A stretch of DNA of 64,000 nt, taken from positions 47,890,859-47,954,858 of the forward strand of contig CM067547.1 of NCBI GenBank assembly GCA_034509755.1. Direction: 5' to 3'. The position numbers and the translations under genes were made by a program. How positions within the stretch are numbered: the first letter of the stretch is position 1; each line of letters starts with the position of its first letter. The notes beneath the pieces are model-generated. The model was not told the DNA's origin, did not search any database, and was given only the letters and a program-made list of their open reading frames with translations. Shown here piece after piece: positions 33,116 to 44,885 of this stretch. Source of the stretch: Anisodus tanguticus. Its lineage: Eukaryota > Streptophyta > Magnoliopsida > Solanales > Solanaceae.

Positions 33116-33631
33116 AAGGGAAAATTTTAAAAATCGGCCCGTTTGAAGGGAAAAAATGTAAGTTTTTCCTTAAAATGTATTTTTATGTATTGATAGTGTA
33201 AAATGTTTTTATGCTATCAGCCATGTTTTGATGGGTTCTTATTTTAAGGTTATCAATACATCCTTATTATAAATAGCTACAAACATGTAATTGACTTTCA
33301 AGTGACATAGTAGTGTAAAAATATTTCACTTGTCGATGTATTCAATTTAAACTCGGAAAAACCATATAATTAAAGCTAGAAGTTCCAAGAAGGTGGGTTA
33401 ACAAAATTTGAGTCAATAAATGAATTAAAATTCAAAGAGTTGTCGGATTAGCCTTCGTACTTTCGTTATCTACCTTTATTGAGAAAGAAGAGATTCAAAG
33501 GTTGGGTATTCACCATTATTGTGATAACGCGGCTGAATGTTCATTCGATCCAACACCCGGTACAACCGCAACAACCCAATTTGGTCACATACCTCACAGA
33601 GTAACTTGATGAACGAACCACTCTAAAGCGA
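33116..33631. other. intergenic, no gene seen
   Basis: No recognised feature up to the copia LTR. Confidence 0.4.
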
Positions 33632-33795
33632 ATTATTAGATATTACAATATATTTATCATATAATTTGTAACTAATAGTAGTGTATAATTATGGTAAATA
33701 TAAGATCCTTATTCTATAAGGATTCAACATTGTACACACTACATATATTTGTATTAATGAGAAAGACTCACAAGAAAGATTAATAAAATCTTACA
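33632..33795 (+). repeat. 5' LTR (164 bp)
   Basis: The first two bases have decayed (ATTATTAG for TGTATTAG). It ends AATCTTACA before the primer site. Shares TAGTAGTGTATAATTATGGT with the 3' LTR. Confidence 0.82.
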
Positions 33796-33857
33796 TGATA
33801 TCAAGAGTCAACAATCCCTAAGTCGTATACATCCCTCTCCTTTTTTTCCGGCGACAT

Positions 33858-34034
33858 ACAAAGTGCTCTTTTCAAATAAGTCAATATTGCTATTGCCTTT
33901 CTAGTGTACTCAAGAAGAACTTTTGATTCCTGCTGCACTTTAGCTCTCTTCTCTTCTACTGCTATTTTCCGTAGAGAAAGATCTGCCACTGCAACAAGAA
34001 AACTACTTAATTCAGTATCTCTAATATCCAACAA
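33858..34034 (-). pseudogene. captured fragment of augmin subunit 1 (AUG1/HAUS1), antisense in copia
   Basis: The minus strand encodes LLDIRDTELSSFLVAVADLS and then LRKIAVEEKRAKVQQESKVL, continuing to LLEYTRKAIAILTYLKRAL. This is the coiled-coil region of plant AUG1, as I recall the Arabidopsis protein (LLNIRDTELSSFL..., ALLDYTRKAI..LTYLKK). AUG1 is part of the eight-subunit augmin complex, which docks gamma-tubulin to microtubules. About 58 codons are open with no stop. No start codon or flanking AUG1 exons are present. The piece sits between the copia primer site and the gag remnant, opposite in direction to the element, and copia leader sequence (TTTTTTTCCGGCGACATA) resumes on its left. 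It is a captured gene fragment, not a gene. Confidence 0.75.
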
Positions 34035-34054
34035 AAAAAAAAATCGGTGACCCT

Positions 34055-37000
34055 CATGGATTCTCCCGCTTCCGCTTCCTCAACCCCCGACGTCATAAAT
34101 CCTTCTCATGGTAATTGGGCCAACATTACATACAGTCCGCAACAGGCCCAACAGTCCAGCAGCGGTCCAACATCGTTCCAGAAACAGTGGGCCGATTCGA
34201 ACTGGGTCAAACATCCAACAACACTCCAGTGGCCCACAAACAGCAGCCCAGTTGTGTTTGGGCAGTGCCCCAGCAATAGTGGGCCAAGTCGGACTAGGTC
34301 TGCCCTTCCCGCGGCACTCTAGTAGCTCAAAAGCAACACTCTGAATGGGCTACACCGAGGCCCAGTATGCTGCCAGCCTATCAAGCACCCCCTCAGGCAG
34401 GCCCAAGCCGGCAAGCCCACTACACAGCGGCCCAACAGCAGTCGTCCAGCCTTAATCCAACGGATTTGGGCCTTACTTTCGGTTCTCTCAAATTACAGCG
34501 ACCCGATAATGCATGGTATATGGATACATGCGTCAAGTCTCACCTCTGCACAATTTAAATATTCCTCAATCTATTATGGTCGAAAATGGTCATCGCATTC
34601 CAATACAGGGTTTGGCCACACACTAACCCCACCATCGCATCCCTAATTCTCACTTAAAATGTCCTATATGCCCTTAATATTATCAAGAATCTAATCTCCG
34701 TTAGAAAATTTGCCACCAATAATATTGTATCCATCAATTTTGACCAATTTGGTTTTTCTATAACGGACCTACGTACGGGAAAACTTCTTACCAGATGCAA
34801 TAGTGAATGGGACATCTATCCCTTCCTATCCACATCCACTGTCCATGTCACTCCTCCCACCGCTTTAGCTACAATATCTCCATCTACGTGGCATAGTATA
34901 CTTGGTCATCCGGATGCTCATGTTTTTATTCCCTTAGAAACTGTAATTTAATCCGATGTAATAAAGGGAAATTTTCCCATAGTTTCTCCTCTTGTCATCT
35001 AGGGAAACATGTTAGACTTCCATTTACGCCTTCTCCAAGTATTACTTTCTCTCCCTTTGATATTATTCATGCAAATTTATGAACTTCTCCTATAACTAGC
35101 AACCTAGGCCATAAATATTATTTGGCATTTTTGGATAATTTCTCTCACTTCTTTTGGGTCTATCCGCTTAAACTCAAATTTCAAATGTTCTCCAAATTCC
35201 TTAAATTTCGTACCTTGGTTAAAATGCAATTTGAAAAAGACATCAAAACATTTTAATGTGATAATGGTTGTGAGTTCAATAATTCCCTTTTTCATAAAAT
35301 CTGTGCAGCTAATGACATGATATTTCGTTTCTCGTGCCCCCATACCTCCCCTCAAAATGGTAAAGCCGAAAGAATTCTCCGCACCATTAATAATATAATT
35401 TGTACCCTTCTTTTTCATGCGTCTCTCCCCCTACCTTTTGGGTATATGCATTAAAAATGGTAGAACACATTCTTAACATCTTACCTACCCGTGCGATTCA
35501 AAATAGGACACCCACCGAAATTATCTACTGTCGGATCCCTACCTATGATCACCTTAGAATTTTCGGTTGTCTTTGTTACCCAAATCTGACATCCACAACC
35601 CCTCACAAATTAGCACATCGCTCCACTCTGTGCGCCTTATTAGGTTTCCGTCGAACCGTATGGGGTACTTGTGCTATGAGTTATCCACAGACAAAATCAT
35701 AATCTCACGCCCCATCACGTTTATTGAGTACGTTTTCCCGTTTGACAACATCCAAAAATTCCAAGTAACTGATTAAAGATTCTTTATGATTCGGACACCT
35801 CACCTCTAGTCCAAAATGCACTACAAAACACATTGTATGTCGTCCCCCCGGCACACCCACCCATCCCGCAAACTACAGCAACCTAACCATCGGTCCCACA
35901 CTGGCCCGAAACAACCTGCTGCCCAAACAGTGCCAACAACACCTCACACCCAACCTGCCACCGCCTACATCCACCCTGCCACTATCTGTCTCCACCCCGT
36001 CACTACCGCCCCACCTTCGGCACACCCAACTAACCCGCAGTACACCACCACCCAACCCCCTACCCCACATACCCCTGCAAAATCCCGCCATCAACAGCCC
36101 AGCCCTACACCACTCTGCCCTATTCTGAACCCCTCTTCACCCACTGCCATAGACCTAGACCCATGGCCCCCTACCCACACACCACATGGAAACTCGTACT
36201 AAACACGAGATTTTCAAACCCGAAGTCCACTTTAAACTATCCATCCAATCCATATCACCTTTACCTAAAAACCCAAAACTAGTCAAACTTGACCCGAATT
36301 GGAATGTTGCTATACGTGAGGAGTTTGATGCGCTTGCCTCTCAGCGCACGTGGATCTTGTTCCGAGGCCAGAGGGGGTGAATGTGATTCGTTTTATGTGG
36401 ATCTTTCGTCATAAGTTTAGAGATAGTGGTGATCTTGAACGTCATAAGGCTAAACTTGTGGCAAATGGCACATGGCAGCAGGATGGTATTGATGTTGGTG
36501 AGACTTTCAGTCTGGTGGTCAAACCGGCTACTATTCGCACTGTTCTGAGCGTAACTATGGGTAAGAGCTGGCCGATTCATTAGCTTGATGTAAAAAATGT
36601 GTTCTTACATGAAGATTTGAAAGAAATAATTTACATTTACCAACCGCCGGTTTTGAACATCCAGAGGCTCCTTATTATGTCTGTCGTCTCCGTAAGTCCC
36701 TGTATGGTCTGAAATAGGCCCCCAGACTTGGTATGAGCGCTTCGCTACGTATATTATGCGGATTGGGTTCGTGTGCAGCAAATATGACCATTCCTTATTC
36801 ATTTTTCATCGAGGTAGTGACATTGCATACTTGTTATTATATGTGGATGATATTGTTCTGACTGCCTCGTCTTATGTGTTGAAAAATGAGATCATTCGGC
36901 TGCTCAAATACGAATTCGCTATGACTGACTTAAGGAAGTTGAGTTACTTCTTGGGGATTTCGGTGACTAGATCTGCAAATAGCATGTTCCTATGCCAGCG

Positions 37001-37797
37001 TAAGTATGCGGAAGAATTGTGTACAGGGCTAAAATGATAAATTGCAAAATTATGCCTACTCCGATCGACTCGAAGTTGAAATTCAGTGCTATTGATAGTG
37101 ATCCAGTGTCCGATCCCACTCTCTACAGGTGTCTTGCAGGTGCACTTCAATATCTTACATTCACCAGGCCTGATATTGCATATGTTGTTCAACAGGTTTG
37201 TTTATTCATGCATGCCCCTAGAGAGTCTCACTTTACAACTCTTAAACGTATCATTTGATACGTTAAGGGCACTCTTAATTTTGGATTACATCTCTACCCC
37301 TCTGCACCGATCATGCTGATATCATACACGGCACCGATTGAGCAGGCTGTCCAGACACGTGGTGTTCAACGTCCAGCTACTGTGTGTTCTTAGGTAACAG
37401 TCTTTTCTCTGGTCTGCCAAGAGGCAAGCCACACTCTTCCGATCGAGTGTAGAAGCAAAGTATAGAGGTGTTGCAAACGTTGTAGCTGAGATCTGCTGGC
37501 TCCGAAACCTCCTCTTATAGCTCCAGTGTCCCTTACGTAAGGCTTCTATGGTATACTGTGATAACATTTCTGCGGTCTACCTATCTCATAACCCGGTTCA
37601 GCATCAGAGAACCAAGCACATTGAGATGGATATACATTTTGTTCGTGAGAAGGTTGCTATAGGTCATGTTAAAGGTTTGCATGTGCCTTCTTCGTACCAA
37701 TATGCAGATATTTTCACAAATGGTCTTCCTCGGCAGCTGTTCATCGACTTCAGATCCAGTCTCATCGTTCGACCTCCTCCCGCTCCGACTGAGGGGG
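34055..37797 (+). pseudogene. copia gag-pol pseudogene with gag mostly missing
   Basis: A Gln/Ser/Pro-rich segment (34055-34470) represents the end of gag. The protease then reads WYMDTCVKSHLC where relatives have WYMDTGATSHM, so the active-site loop is changed. GAG-pre-integrase follows (about 34860-35000), integrase (about 35040-35420, with CDNGCEFNN), the end of integrase at 35456-35770, a proline-rich linker at 35816-36180, RT at 36186-37020 with YVDDIVL at about 36840-36860, and RNase H at 37548-37797. Stops include a CAG-to-TAG change near 36715 in the conserved KQAP motif. Confidence 0.85.
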
Positions 37798-37953
37798 TGT
37801 ATTAGTGAATATTACAACATATTCACCATATAATTTATAATTAATAGTAGTGTATAATTATGGTAAATATAGGATCCTTATTTTATTAGAATTCAACATT
37901 GTACACACTATATATATTTGTATTAATGAGAAAGACTTCCCAAGTAGCTTACC
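37798..37953 (+). repeat. 3' LTR (~156 bp)
   Basis: Starts TGTATTAGTGAATATTAC after GAGGGGG. The end is blurred near CTTACC at about 37949-37953. Confidence 0.8.
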
Positions 37954-39162
37954 ATAATAATACCCTACGATTGTCCCTAAGATTAATATAGATTGAAAGT
38001 GAATCATATCCCAACTCGCTAATTCAGAAACTTTTGTTTAAGTATTTGTCTTCGGTTTTTATTTTTGTTTTCCACAAAAGGCTCTTATGAGTTGATTGGA
38101 CTACTAATGTATTCCAAGTTGAAAACAGACTCTTGGATAGGTTGATTTGTGTACACTTATTTTTTAACCTTTTAATGCATAAATGAATCAACTCCAAATT
38201 ATATTTACTGAGGTATAGTTATTGTTGTTATAATGCATACATCACTGAGTCAATCCCTCCAAATTTAAACAGTTGCACGGAGTACACATTTATGGGTCAA
38301 AAATTCGACATCCATGCAACTTCAATTATTCCTTTTCTTTTATTATTATTTAGTCAAAGAAAAAAAAAAGCATTTTGCCATTGAAATTGAGGTAATAATT
38401 CATAGGCAGACATACTCAATTCATATAATGGGCCCTAAGGGGAATAACTGCGTATGGGAACATAAGCGCATGATGATGGGTCCATGGGCTGACCCAAATA
38501 AAACCCAAACCCACAGACAAGAAAGTAAGTACCTTTAGAAGTCCAAAAACTCAACTACACGTGTGGGAGGCCCACATCTCACCATCAACATTTAATATGT
38601 TACATCACACGTGTGTATCCTTTTTGATTCAACAAAATGCTTTGTCATCCTTGATTCACGTGTGTGGTTATAAATATAAGTATTGAAATTTGTTCATCTA
38701 ACCCTGAGTAAGGACAAATCTTAAAAAGTAAAATTATTTTTTTCTTGATTTGATAAGTGGACAATTTTTTTTATTAAAAAAATAAAGGCTAAGTGGAAAC
38801 TCTTTTTGATCCGGAGGAAATATAATCAAACTTCTTTATAATAGTATCACTAATTTGTTGGATATTTTTTGGGTGTTGTAATGAAATATTGTTATAGAGA
38901 ATATATAATATAACTAATATGTAAAAATAATTATAAGAAAAACTTGATCGTTATAATAAAAAGTTCTAGAATTTTCAGTGAGGGAGTTTGAAAAAATAAA
39001 AAATTAGTGCTTGAAACCTCAAAGGTGAATTTTGAACCCCCTAAATCACTAAACAAACCTGTTCTTTTGTGTTTAGGGTATTCAAATCTATATATGTACA
39101 TAACACCTTCGGCGGCCCTAGATCCGCCCCTTATCGTGACTCGTGAGAAAGAATTTCCATGA
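37954..39162. other. intergenic with a G-box trio
   Basis: AT-rich. Besides the three CACGTG sites listed separately, I see no gene. An open frame at 38314-38538 has no recognisable domain. Confidence 0.45.
38556..38665. promoter_or_regulatory. three evenly spaced G-boxes
   Basis: CACGTG at 38558-38563, 38608-38613 and 38657-38662, each embedded in CACGTGTG. They are 50 and 49 bp apart. G-boxes bind bZIP (ABRE-type) and bHLH (PIF/MYC-type) factors. No adjacent gene is evident; the nearest host genes are gene A (18 kb) and gene B (12 kb). Confidence 0.45.
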
Positions 39163-39417
39163 TGTTAAGAGTCTCACATCGGATATAGAATGAGAACATG
39201 GACTCCTTATATGTACTTGAACAATCCTCACCCTACAAGCTAGATTTTGGGGTTGAGTTAGGCCCAAGATCCATTCTTTACATGGTATCAGAGTCAGACC
39301 CATTCCAATTCTTTGTTCACCGATGTTGGGCCCCCAAATTATATTATCCACGCTCCAGTTAACAAAGTCTGGGCGTGCGGGGGAGTGTTAAGAGTCACAC
39401 ATCGGATATGGAATGAC
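39163..39417 (+). mobile_element. TRIM (terminal-repeat retrotransposon in miniature)
   Basis: Terminal repeat 39163-39282 (TGTTAAGAGTCTCACATCGG ... TTTACA), primer site TGGTATCAGAGT (39283-39294, complementary to initiator tRNA-Met), short interior ending GTGCGGGGGAG, and a second terminal repeat from 39386 (TGTTAAGAGTCACACATCGG) cut off after about 31 bp by a copia fragment. No coding capacity, as expected for a TRIM. Confidence 0.85.
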
Positions 39418-40005
39418 AAATTAGAGTACTACACATACCCTTACAACCTTACAAGAAAGAAAATTATTTTTATGCAAGGAAGAAATAATTGACAACCCAT
39501 GATGACCCAAACGTGCATGCCACAAGGAAGGAGCTAGAGCTGCAAATGTCGACGACATGGCTTGACTCGAGAAAGTGGTGGCAATCGTGATTGAATAAAG
39601 ATATCCCCCACTATTGCATCTCATGAGAGGTATTCCCGTTTTGAAATCTTTTACAGAAAACCTAAATGGATCAAAATTAACAGAAACTCAATTATCAGTG
39701 GTGAATTTTCGGACAGACACCAAATTTTTAATTAAGTTAGGGGCATGAAGGGTATTTTTCAAAACTAGAGGTAGATGTGGAGGGGAGACAAAGTTGTATG
39801 ACCATAATCACGAATTGGAATTGAGTTTCCATTACCAACAAGAATGCCATGATTTTTGCTCAAATTGAAATAAAACGGGAGAGTACATTGATCAGATGTC
39901 ATGTGAGAAGTGGCGCCGGTGTCCATATACCAATTCGGATCTGAAAAGTTTAATCCAAATCCATATAAAGAGTCTATTTCCCATTCCATATCTTTACACG
40001 AAAAA
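39418..40005 (-). pseudogene. copia protease / pre-integrase fragment
   Basis: The minus strand encodes NWYMDTGATSHMTSDQ (an intact aspartic protease motif) and VGNGNSIPIRDYGHT at about 39790-39930. Further on it encodes the pre-integrase WHARLGHHGLSIISSL at about 39480-39570. Same family as 44886-49661. Its left side abuts the truncated TRIM repeat. Confidence 0.8.
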
Positions 40006-40725
40006 AAGAGGAAGATAGTGAGGAAACTCAACCAAAAAGGAAATGAAATGAAAAGAAAAGATAAGAAAATTAGGGTCAAGATTTGTGCAAATATCCCATC
40101 AAATCTTTAAAATACTAGATGGAAGAAAATGACAGCATATAATTGCAGCCCAACACTACAAATCCTTTCAAGCGTGATATTGTCTGATTTTATTCATTTA
40201 AATCATTGAATAATAATACATTCTGCATTGGGTGTGAATTTGAACACACACTTGTTAGAAAAATAGGAAGAATTAGAGTGTATTTTATATTTTTAGGAAA
40301 CATTCAATTTTTTCATATTTGACTGGTCAAATAATTTTAGAATAAATTTAGGAAAATAAGATTTTTTTCTTAATGAAAGTAGTAAAAATAAATTCCATAA
40401 ATGACGATTCAAGTTCATTGTATTTTTCCATCTACGTAATGCCGCCAGCCCTCACCCCTTGACCATTCCGCTCCTGCCACCCCAAAACCTCCATTCCCTA
40501 CTTATCTCACCCCACTGTATTTTTACTAGATTACATAATCTCTTTGGTTTGGAATTGCCACCACTGAATGTATTCTATTTGAATACTTTATTGACTCGAC
40601 AACTTTCAACAACTCCCCCAAGAGACTAAAGGAGAGATGAATATGGTTAGAATGCAACTTCATTTCTTTAGACAAAAACTACCGAGAACTCATTTTAGGT
40701 AGATAGGAACATATAGGGTGTTCAA
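40006..40725. other. intergenic, no gene seen
   Basis: AT-rich with one C-rich patch at about 40440-40510. No recognised feature. Confidence 0.4.
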
Positions 40726-40935
40726 ATGAGATAAAAAAAAATTGATCCGAACGGATAAATCGAGTCAAACCGATTTAATAATTGAAAAATCGGTTCGATC
40801 TAGTTTGGTTTGATTTTAAATTTTTAAAAACCAAAAATATTTGATTTGGTTTGGTATTAAATAAAAACACCTAATTAAATCGATAAATATATATATTAAA
40901 TATTAATTAAGTTTTATCTATCTTCTTCATAATTT
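40726..40935. mobile_element. fragment of a TAGGGGTGTTCA-type MITE
   Basis: Begins ATAGGGTGTTCAAATGAG and is full of AAACCGATTTAA, GGTTTGGT and AAATCG words, like the complete element at 49859-50707. The right terminus is missing here. Confidence 0.5.
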
Positions 40936-41054
40936 TGGGTCATTCCAAATCCAATGCTAATTCAAATAACTAGAAAGAAAAGTATGGGCCATTTGAAAAG
41001 ATGAGCTCTTGGTTGCAAATTTTACACCAGTTAATATAGTTTGTTTTTTTTGGT

Positions 41055-41570
41055 GGATTGCCCTTCATACGGGTTGGTCTCTAATTTTCGCCCCTTAATT
41101 CACTGGTCTTTAATTTTTGCGTCTACTTCTCATTTAATGAAAGTTTGTAAGCCAAAGTATTCTTATTCACTAGGGAGATTTTGGGTTCGATCCCCAGTAG
41201 AGTAAAAAATAATAATAACAACTTATGCCTATTCGCTATGTAGTTACATAGATACTATGCATTAAGGCATAGTTCTGTTGGATAACTTAATTTCTGCATA
41301 ACTATGCCTGATAATGCATATTCTACAGAACTATGACTCAAGGCATAATTTCTATAGCTCTGTAGGAAAACTTAATTTATACGGAAGGCATAATTTCTAT
41401 GTAATTTTGCACAAATAAACATAGTTTTTATACAAAATTTGCCTTTCGAAATTTTTTTTTTTACTGTCGGGATTCAAACCCATAATCCATTTCTTTTTCC
41501 GATGTTAGAAATATTTTCGGCCACTTTAAAGTACCGAAAAACAAAAAATAAAAACCACCCAGAAATAAAG
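41055..41570. mobile_element. MITE-like element with GGTCTTTAATTTT ends
   Basis: Left GGTTGGTCTCTAATTTTCGC and ACTGGTCTTTAATTTTTGCG; right CAAAAAATAAAAACCACCC. The interior carries GGCATAATTTCTATG and TGCATAACTATGCCTGA words in both orientations. Two B-box-like strings, GGGTTCGATCCC (about 41172) and its inverse-type partner at about 41470, may mark nested tRNA-derived pieces. Confidence 0.5.
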
Positions 41571-43256
41571 GCATTCCTGCGAATTAATCCATGACTCATA
41601 TTTTGATCCATGACTCATAAAGTTGCATTCTTTTGTAATTGAACAAAAAATAATATCGTTGAGATGTTTATTTATTAGTGTACGTAACTAATGGTTAAGG
41701 ACGTCTTTGTGTAGAACTTTAGACCTTGATGTTTCTCAGTTTGGAACAATGCAATGAGATGCGATGTAAAATGATGAGGCAAGTTTGTGTAGTATGTATC
41801 TGCTACTATTGTTGTATCTCATTTTCATTTTTTCTAACTCATTTGTATCAATTTTTGTGTATTATAAAATATATTTTTAAAAGAGATAATTTTAATAATA
41901 TACAATACAATATAAAAAATTACATTTTTATAGTCATATTTTTAATTTACATTTGCATAGTCACATTTTCACTATATAAACATTATATAATTTTATATAC
42001 TTGAAGTTGACAATGCACCAATTTTATATAAAATTGTATATACAATATTGTGCGATAGTATATAACTTTATGTATTTACTGAAGACAATGTATGAACATT
42101 ATATAAAATGTATAAGAGATGTCTAAATCCACTTTGTCTGTTATACACAATTATACAAAGGTATACAAATATTTCCCCCTCCTCCACCGTTGTACCGACC
42201 ACCCTATCGCCGCCACCACTGCTAAATCAACTTTTCTATGTCGCTGATAAACCAATAGATCACCGAAAAAGTTAAAAAGCAAAGCAAAACAGCCCACAGT
42301 AGTAAAACGAGATCGCCGGGGTTCAAATCCTCGGTCAGATCTGGCTATATCCGGTGTTTTAGCCATATTTTGACGGCATGGGAGTGGTAATAAAGATGAA
42401 AGACGAAACTAAATGAGGGGAAGAGAGGTAGAGCTTAAGGTAGCCTTTAATGGAGTTTCCCGGCGCCTCCATGTTCCCCAGTCAAGTCGGGATGTGGTGG
42501 TGGTCGGAACTCGTCAAATCTCAAAGAGAGACAGAGACGAGGGCTGTACAATGGTGGTTCGTCGTGGAGGGGCTTGTCGGGCTCAACGTATCTAGCCGGA
42601 GATGACGGAGGTCCGCCGGAAAAGAAGAGGGGGAGAGGAGGATGAATAGTGGTGGGTCGTTGTTTGGTGTGTGAAGCTCAAACAACAGGTGAGAGGGGAG
42701 AAGCGCCGTGGTGTTGTTTTGACTGGCTGCGTTTCGCCGGATTCCGACTGTATCTTGCCGGAGAAACTTCGATTAACTCCGGCGAAGTGGCCAAACAGTG
42801 GTGGTAGGTGGAGAGGAGATGGAGATTTCACCATCGCATTTGGAGTTCATGCACGCAACTTTACTCTTTTGTTTGCTAAAGAAAATCGCCTAAAGAAAGT
42901 TAAAATTGGGCCTTTCCCGATAATTTAAGAAACATTAGCTAATTCTGATAAATATTTTCTTCAAATTATCATACAATGTTATTTTTTTTAAAATCGCAAA
43001 AATCTTAAAATTTAAACTAAACCGATAAAATTTATACTATAACATTTTGATAAACATTTTTTAATAGTTGTCATAGTTTGATTTGATTTTAACTAAAGAT
43101 AAAATTAAATCAGATCAAGAATACCCCTCGAACATATGTATAATCTTTTCTTTTGATGTTCCTTGATGTAGTACAAGCTGTGTAGGGGAATGGCACACCC
43201 CTAAATTTATAGAATTTTTTTGTGAGTTTATAGTGAAATTCTACTGGCTTTAAAGA
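41571..43256. other. intergenic; AT-rich then GC-richer tract
   Basis: 41860-42170 is rich in TATAAAATT and TATACAAA words. 42180-42880 is GC-richer and has open frames on both strands without recognised domains. It includes GCCGGGGTTCAAATCCTCGG (about 42315-42334), a B-box-like sequence. No gene could be supported. Confidence 0.4.
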
Positions 43257-43271
43257 ATGGAGCATGTTATT

Positions 43272-43970
43272 TTTTTTTTTTTTTTTTGATAATCAGTTTC
43301 TGAGCTGCTGCTACCGACTACTTCACTTGGTATTACCTGGGACGTCCTGGAGATGATGGGGCCCGGTCCTTCAAAGACCCCACCACCAGGTAAATCGCGG
43401 GATGTGCACACATGGTCGATGTCTGCTTGCGTCCAACGGATCAATGCTACAAGGTTGACCCCCCCCCCCACAGGCCCCATCCGCAAGGCTTGGCGGAGAC
43501 CGAACCCACACTGCAATATGTCGCGCGGCTTTTTAGCGCCCATGCTTTACCACATGTATGTGCCCCGGAGGACGATATCCGGAGGGGAGAATCGAACTTG
43601 CGACCCTAAGACCGCAAAGTTGACTCCCTGCCAGCAAGCTGACTTTCCCAACGAAAATCGAAAGGGTTGTATCACATCGAGATCCATCCAAGGAATGAGC
43701 TTCCCAGAGTAAAATAGCAATTTTCTCGCTCATGCAACTTCTTCATTTTATTCACCCGCATAAACGTGCCACTGAAAGACTCTACTGAGATTCTGGGGGT
43801 CCCAAGTCTCTCCTATTCCGACTTCCCGAGCCTCCGGTAGCACAGCCGAGACAGCGAGTTTTGAGCAGACTACGGATCCATTCGACGCTCTTTTTGATAA
43901 TATATGTGAAAGTTGAGCGTGGAGAAGCATTGGGAACCCCCATTTTTTTCTTCAGAGCCGTTCTCTAGAT
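43272..43970 (-). mobile_element. 699-bp chimeric retroposon with poly(A) and 15-bp target duplication
   Basis: Perfect 15-bp direct repeat ATGGAGCATGTTATT at 43257-43271 and 43971-43985. A T-run at 43272-43288 is the poly(A) tail on the minus strand. Read on minus, the 3' ~380 bp looks tRNA-derived: an A-box-like CAGCTTGCTGG at about 43630-43640, a B box at about 43585-43598 (AAGTTCGATTCTCC), then a GC-rich body. The 5' ~320 bp (43650-43970) is unlike any SINE I know and has the texture of organellar or gene DNA. The single duplication around both parts shows that they inserted together. Confidence 0.8.
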
Positions 43971-44214
43971 ATGGAGCATGTTATTCTTAGTAGGTGCGTG
44001 GAGTTTTAACTCCTCTATTTTTTGTGCTGTTCATATTTTATTAATATAAGATGTCAGTTCTGTTTAAAGAAAAATAAAAATATATATATTAAATAGTAGG
44101 AGTAAATATTAATTACTATAAGAATAAAAACTCCGAGGTATAAGTTTGAGCACTGTTCTTAAGCCTTAGGTTGCTGCATTATTGAAACTTGGCACCAAAC
44201 TTGTTTTATACATT

Positions 44215-44340
44215 TTTTAACTATTAGGTGTCAGTTAAAAAAGAAAATTTTCGTAGACAGGACTCGAACTTATCTCGGGTATTAAGGGGCCTACAGAACG
44301 CGGTGACCAACTGACCTAACACATCAAATATGTTTAGTTG
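44215..44340 (-). mobile_element. tRNA-derived SINE, minus strand
   Basis: On minus: A box TTAGGTCAGTTGGTCACCG (about 44306-44324) and B box AAGTTCGAGTCCTG (about 44247-44260), followed by an A/T-rich tail. No tRNA acceptor stem forms. Confidence 0.65.
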
Positions 44341-44885
44341 GGTTCTTTTAGGATATGTCTAAAAGTTATATTCTCAGCCAAGATGATCATATAGGTTAAC
44401 TAGGTAAAGTAAAATAACTTTTGATAAAACAAAAAGGAAAGTAAGAGTAACTTTTATGAACAATTATTTTAATTCTGAATGGCTATTCAAGCAATCAACT
44501 CGTTATTTTCATATATATTTAGAAATTATATTAATAAATTATTCTGGCTCCGCCCTAAACTCTTTAATATTACTTTGAATCTCCTTAATAAAATTTATTC
44601 GGGTAACTAGTTCTTCAATAGTACTTTGTGTTAAGGGGGTTGTCCCTTCATTGTTCCCTTAACTAACATCAGATCGACCTAATCCTTGCCTGTCATTTGA
44701 CCGACACGCATTGCTGTGCATGAGAGTTAGTGTATGATGAGATCTTCCTGATCACTCCACAACTCGCAATTGACATGCGTCTCCAACACCCGCGGGATTG
44801 AACATTAAATTAGAATATTTATCGATTTTATGTATTGATTGTGTAAATACTATTAATATTTATATAATTATCATTCAAAAATAAT
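44341..44885. other. intergenic, no gene seen
   Basis: AT-rich with a somewhat GC-richer stretch at 44660-44800. Nothing recognised. Confidence 0.4.

Larger units (their letters stand above)
33632..37953 (+). mobile_element. Ty1/copia retrotransposon carrying a host-gene fragment
   Basis: 5' LTR 33632-33795, primer site TGATATCAAGAG (33796-33807), captured host fragment 33858-34034, gag/protease remnant, integrase, RT, RNase H, GGGGG polypurine tract (37793-37797) and 3' LTR 37798-37953. Full gag is absent. All domains have stops or frame changes. The two LTRs differ noticeably, so the insertion is old. Confidence 0.88.

Noticed and set aside
34047..34344. Gln/Ser/Pro-rich frames considered as a host gene
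   Set aside because: They lie in the copia between primer site and protease and match the low-complexity end of gag.
35816..36202. Proline/threonine-rich frame considered as a cell-wall protein
   Set aside because: It lies between integrase and RT of the copia element and is the usual low-complexity linker.
36341..36580. Minus-strand open frames across the copia RT regions (also at 838-1146, 16346-16648 and 36944-37192)
   Set aside because: They are shadows of copia coding sequence read on the wrong strand.
43353..43712. Plus-strand frame of 119 residues
   Set aside because: It lies on the antisense strand of the chimeric retroposon, contains a poly-Pro run made by a C13 tract, and has no domain.
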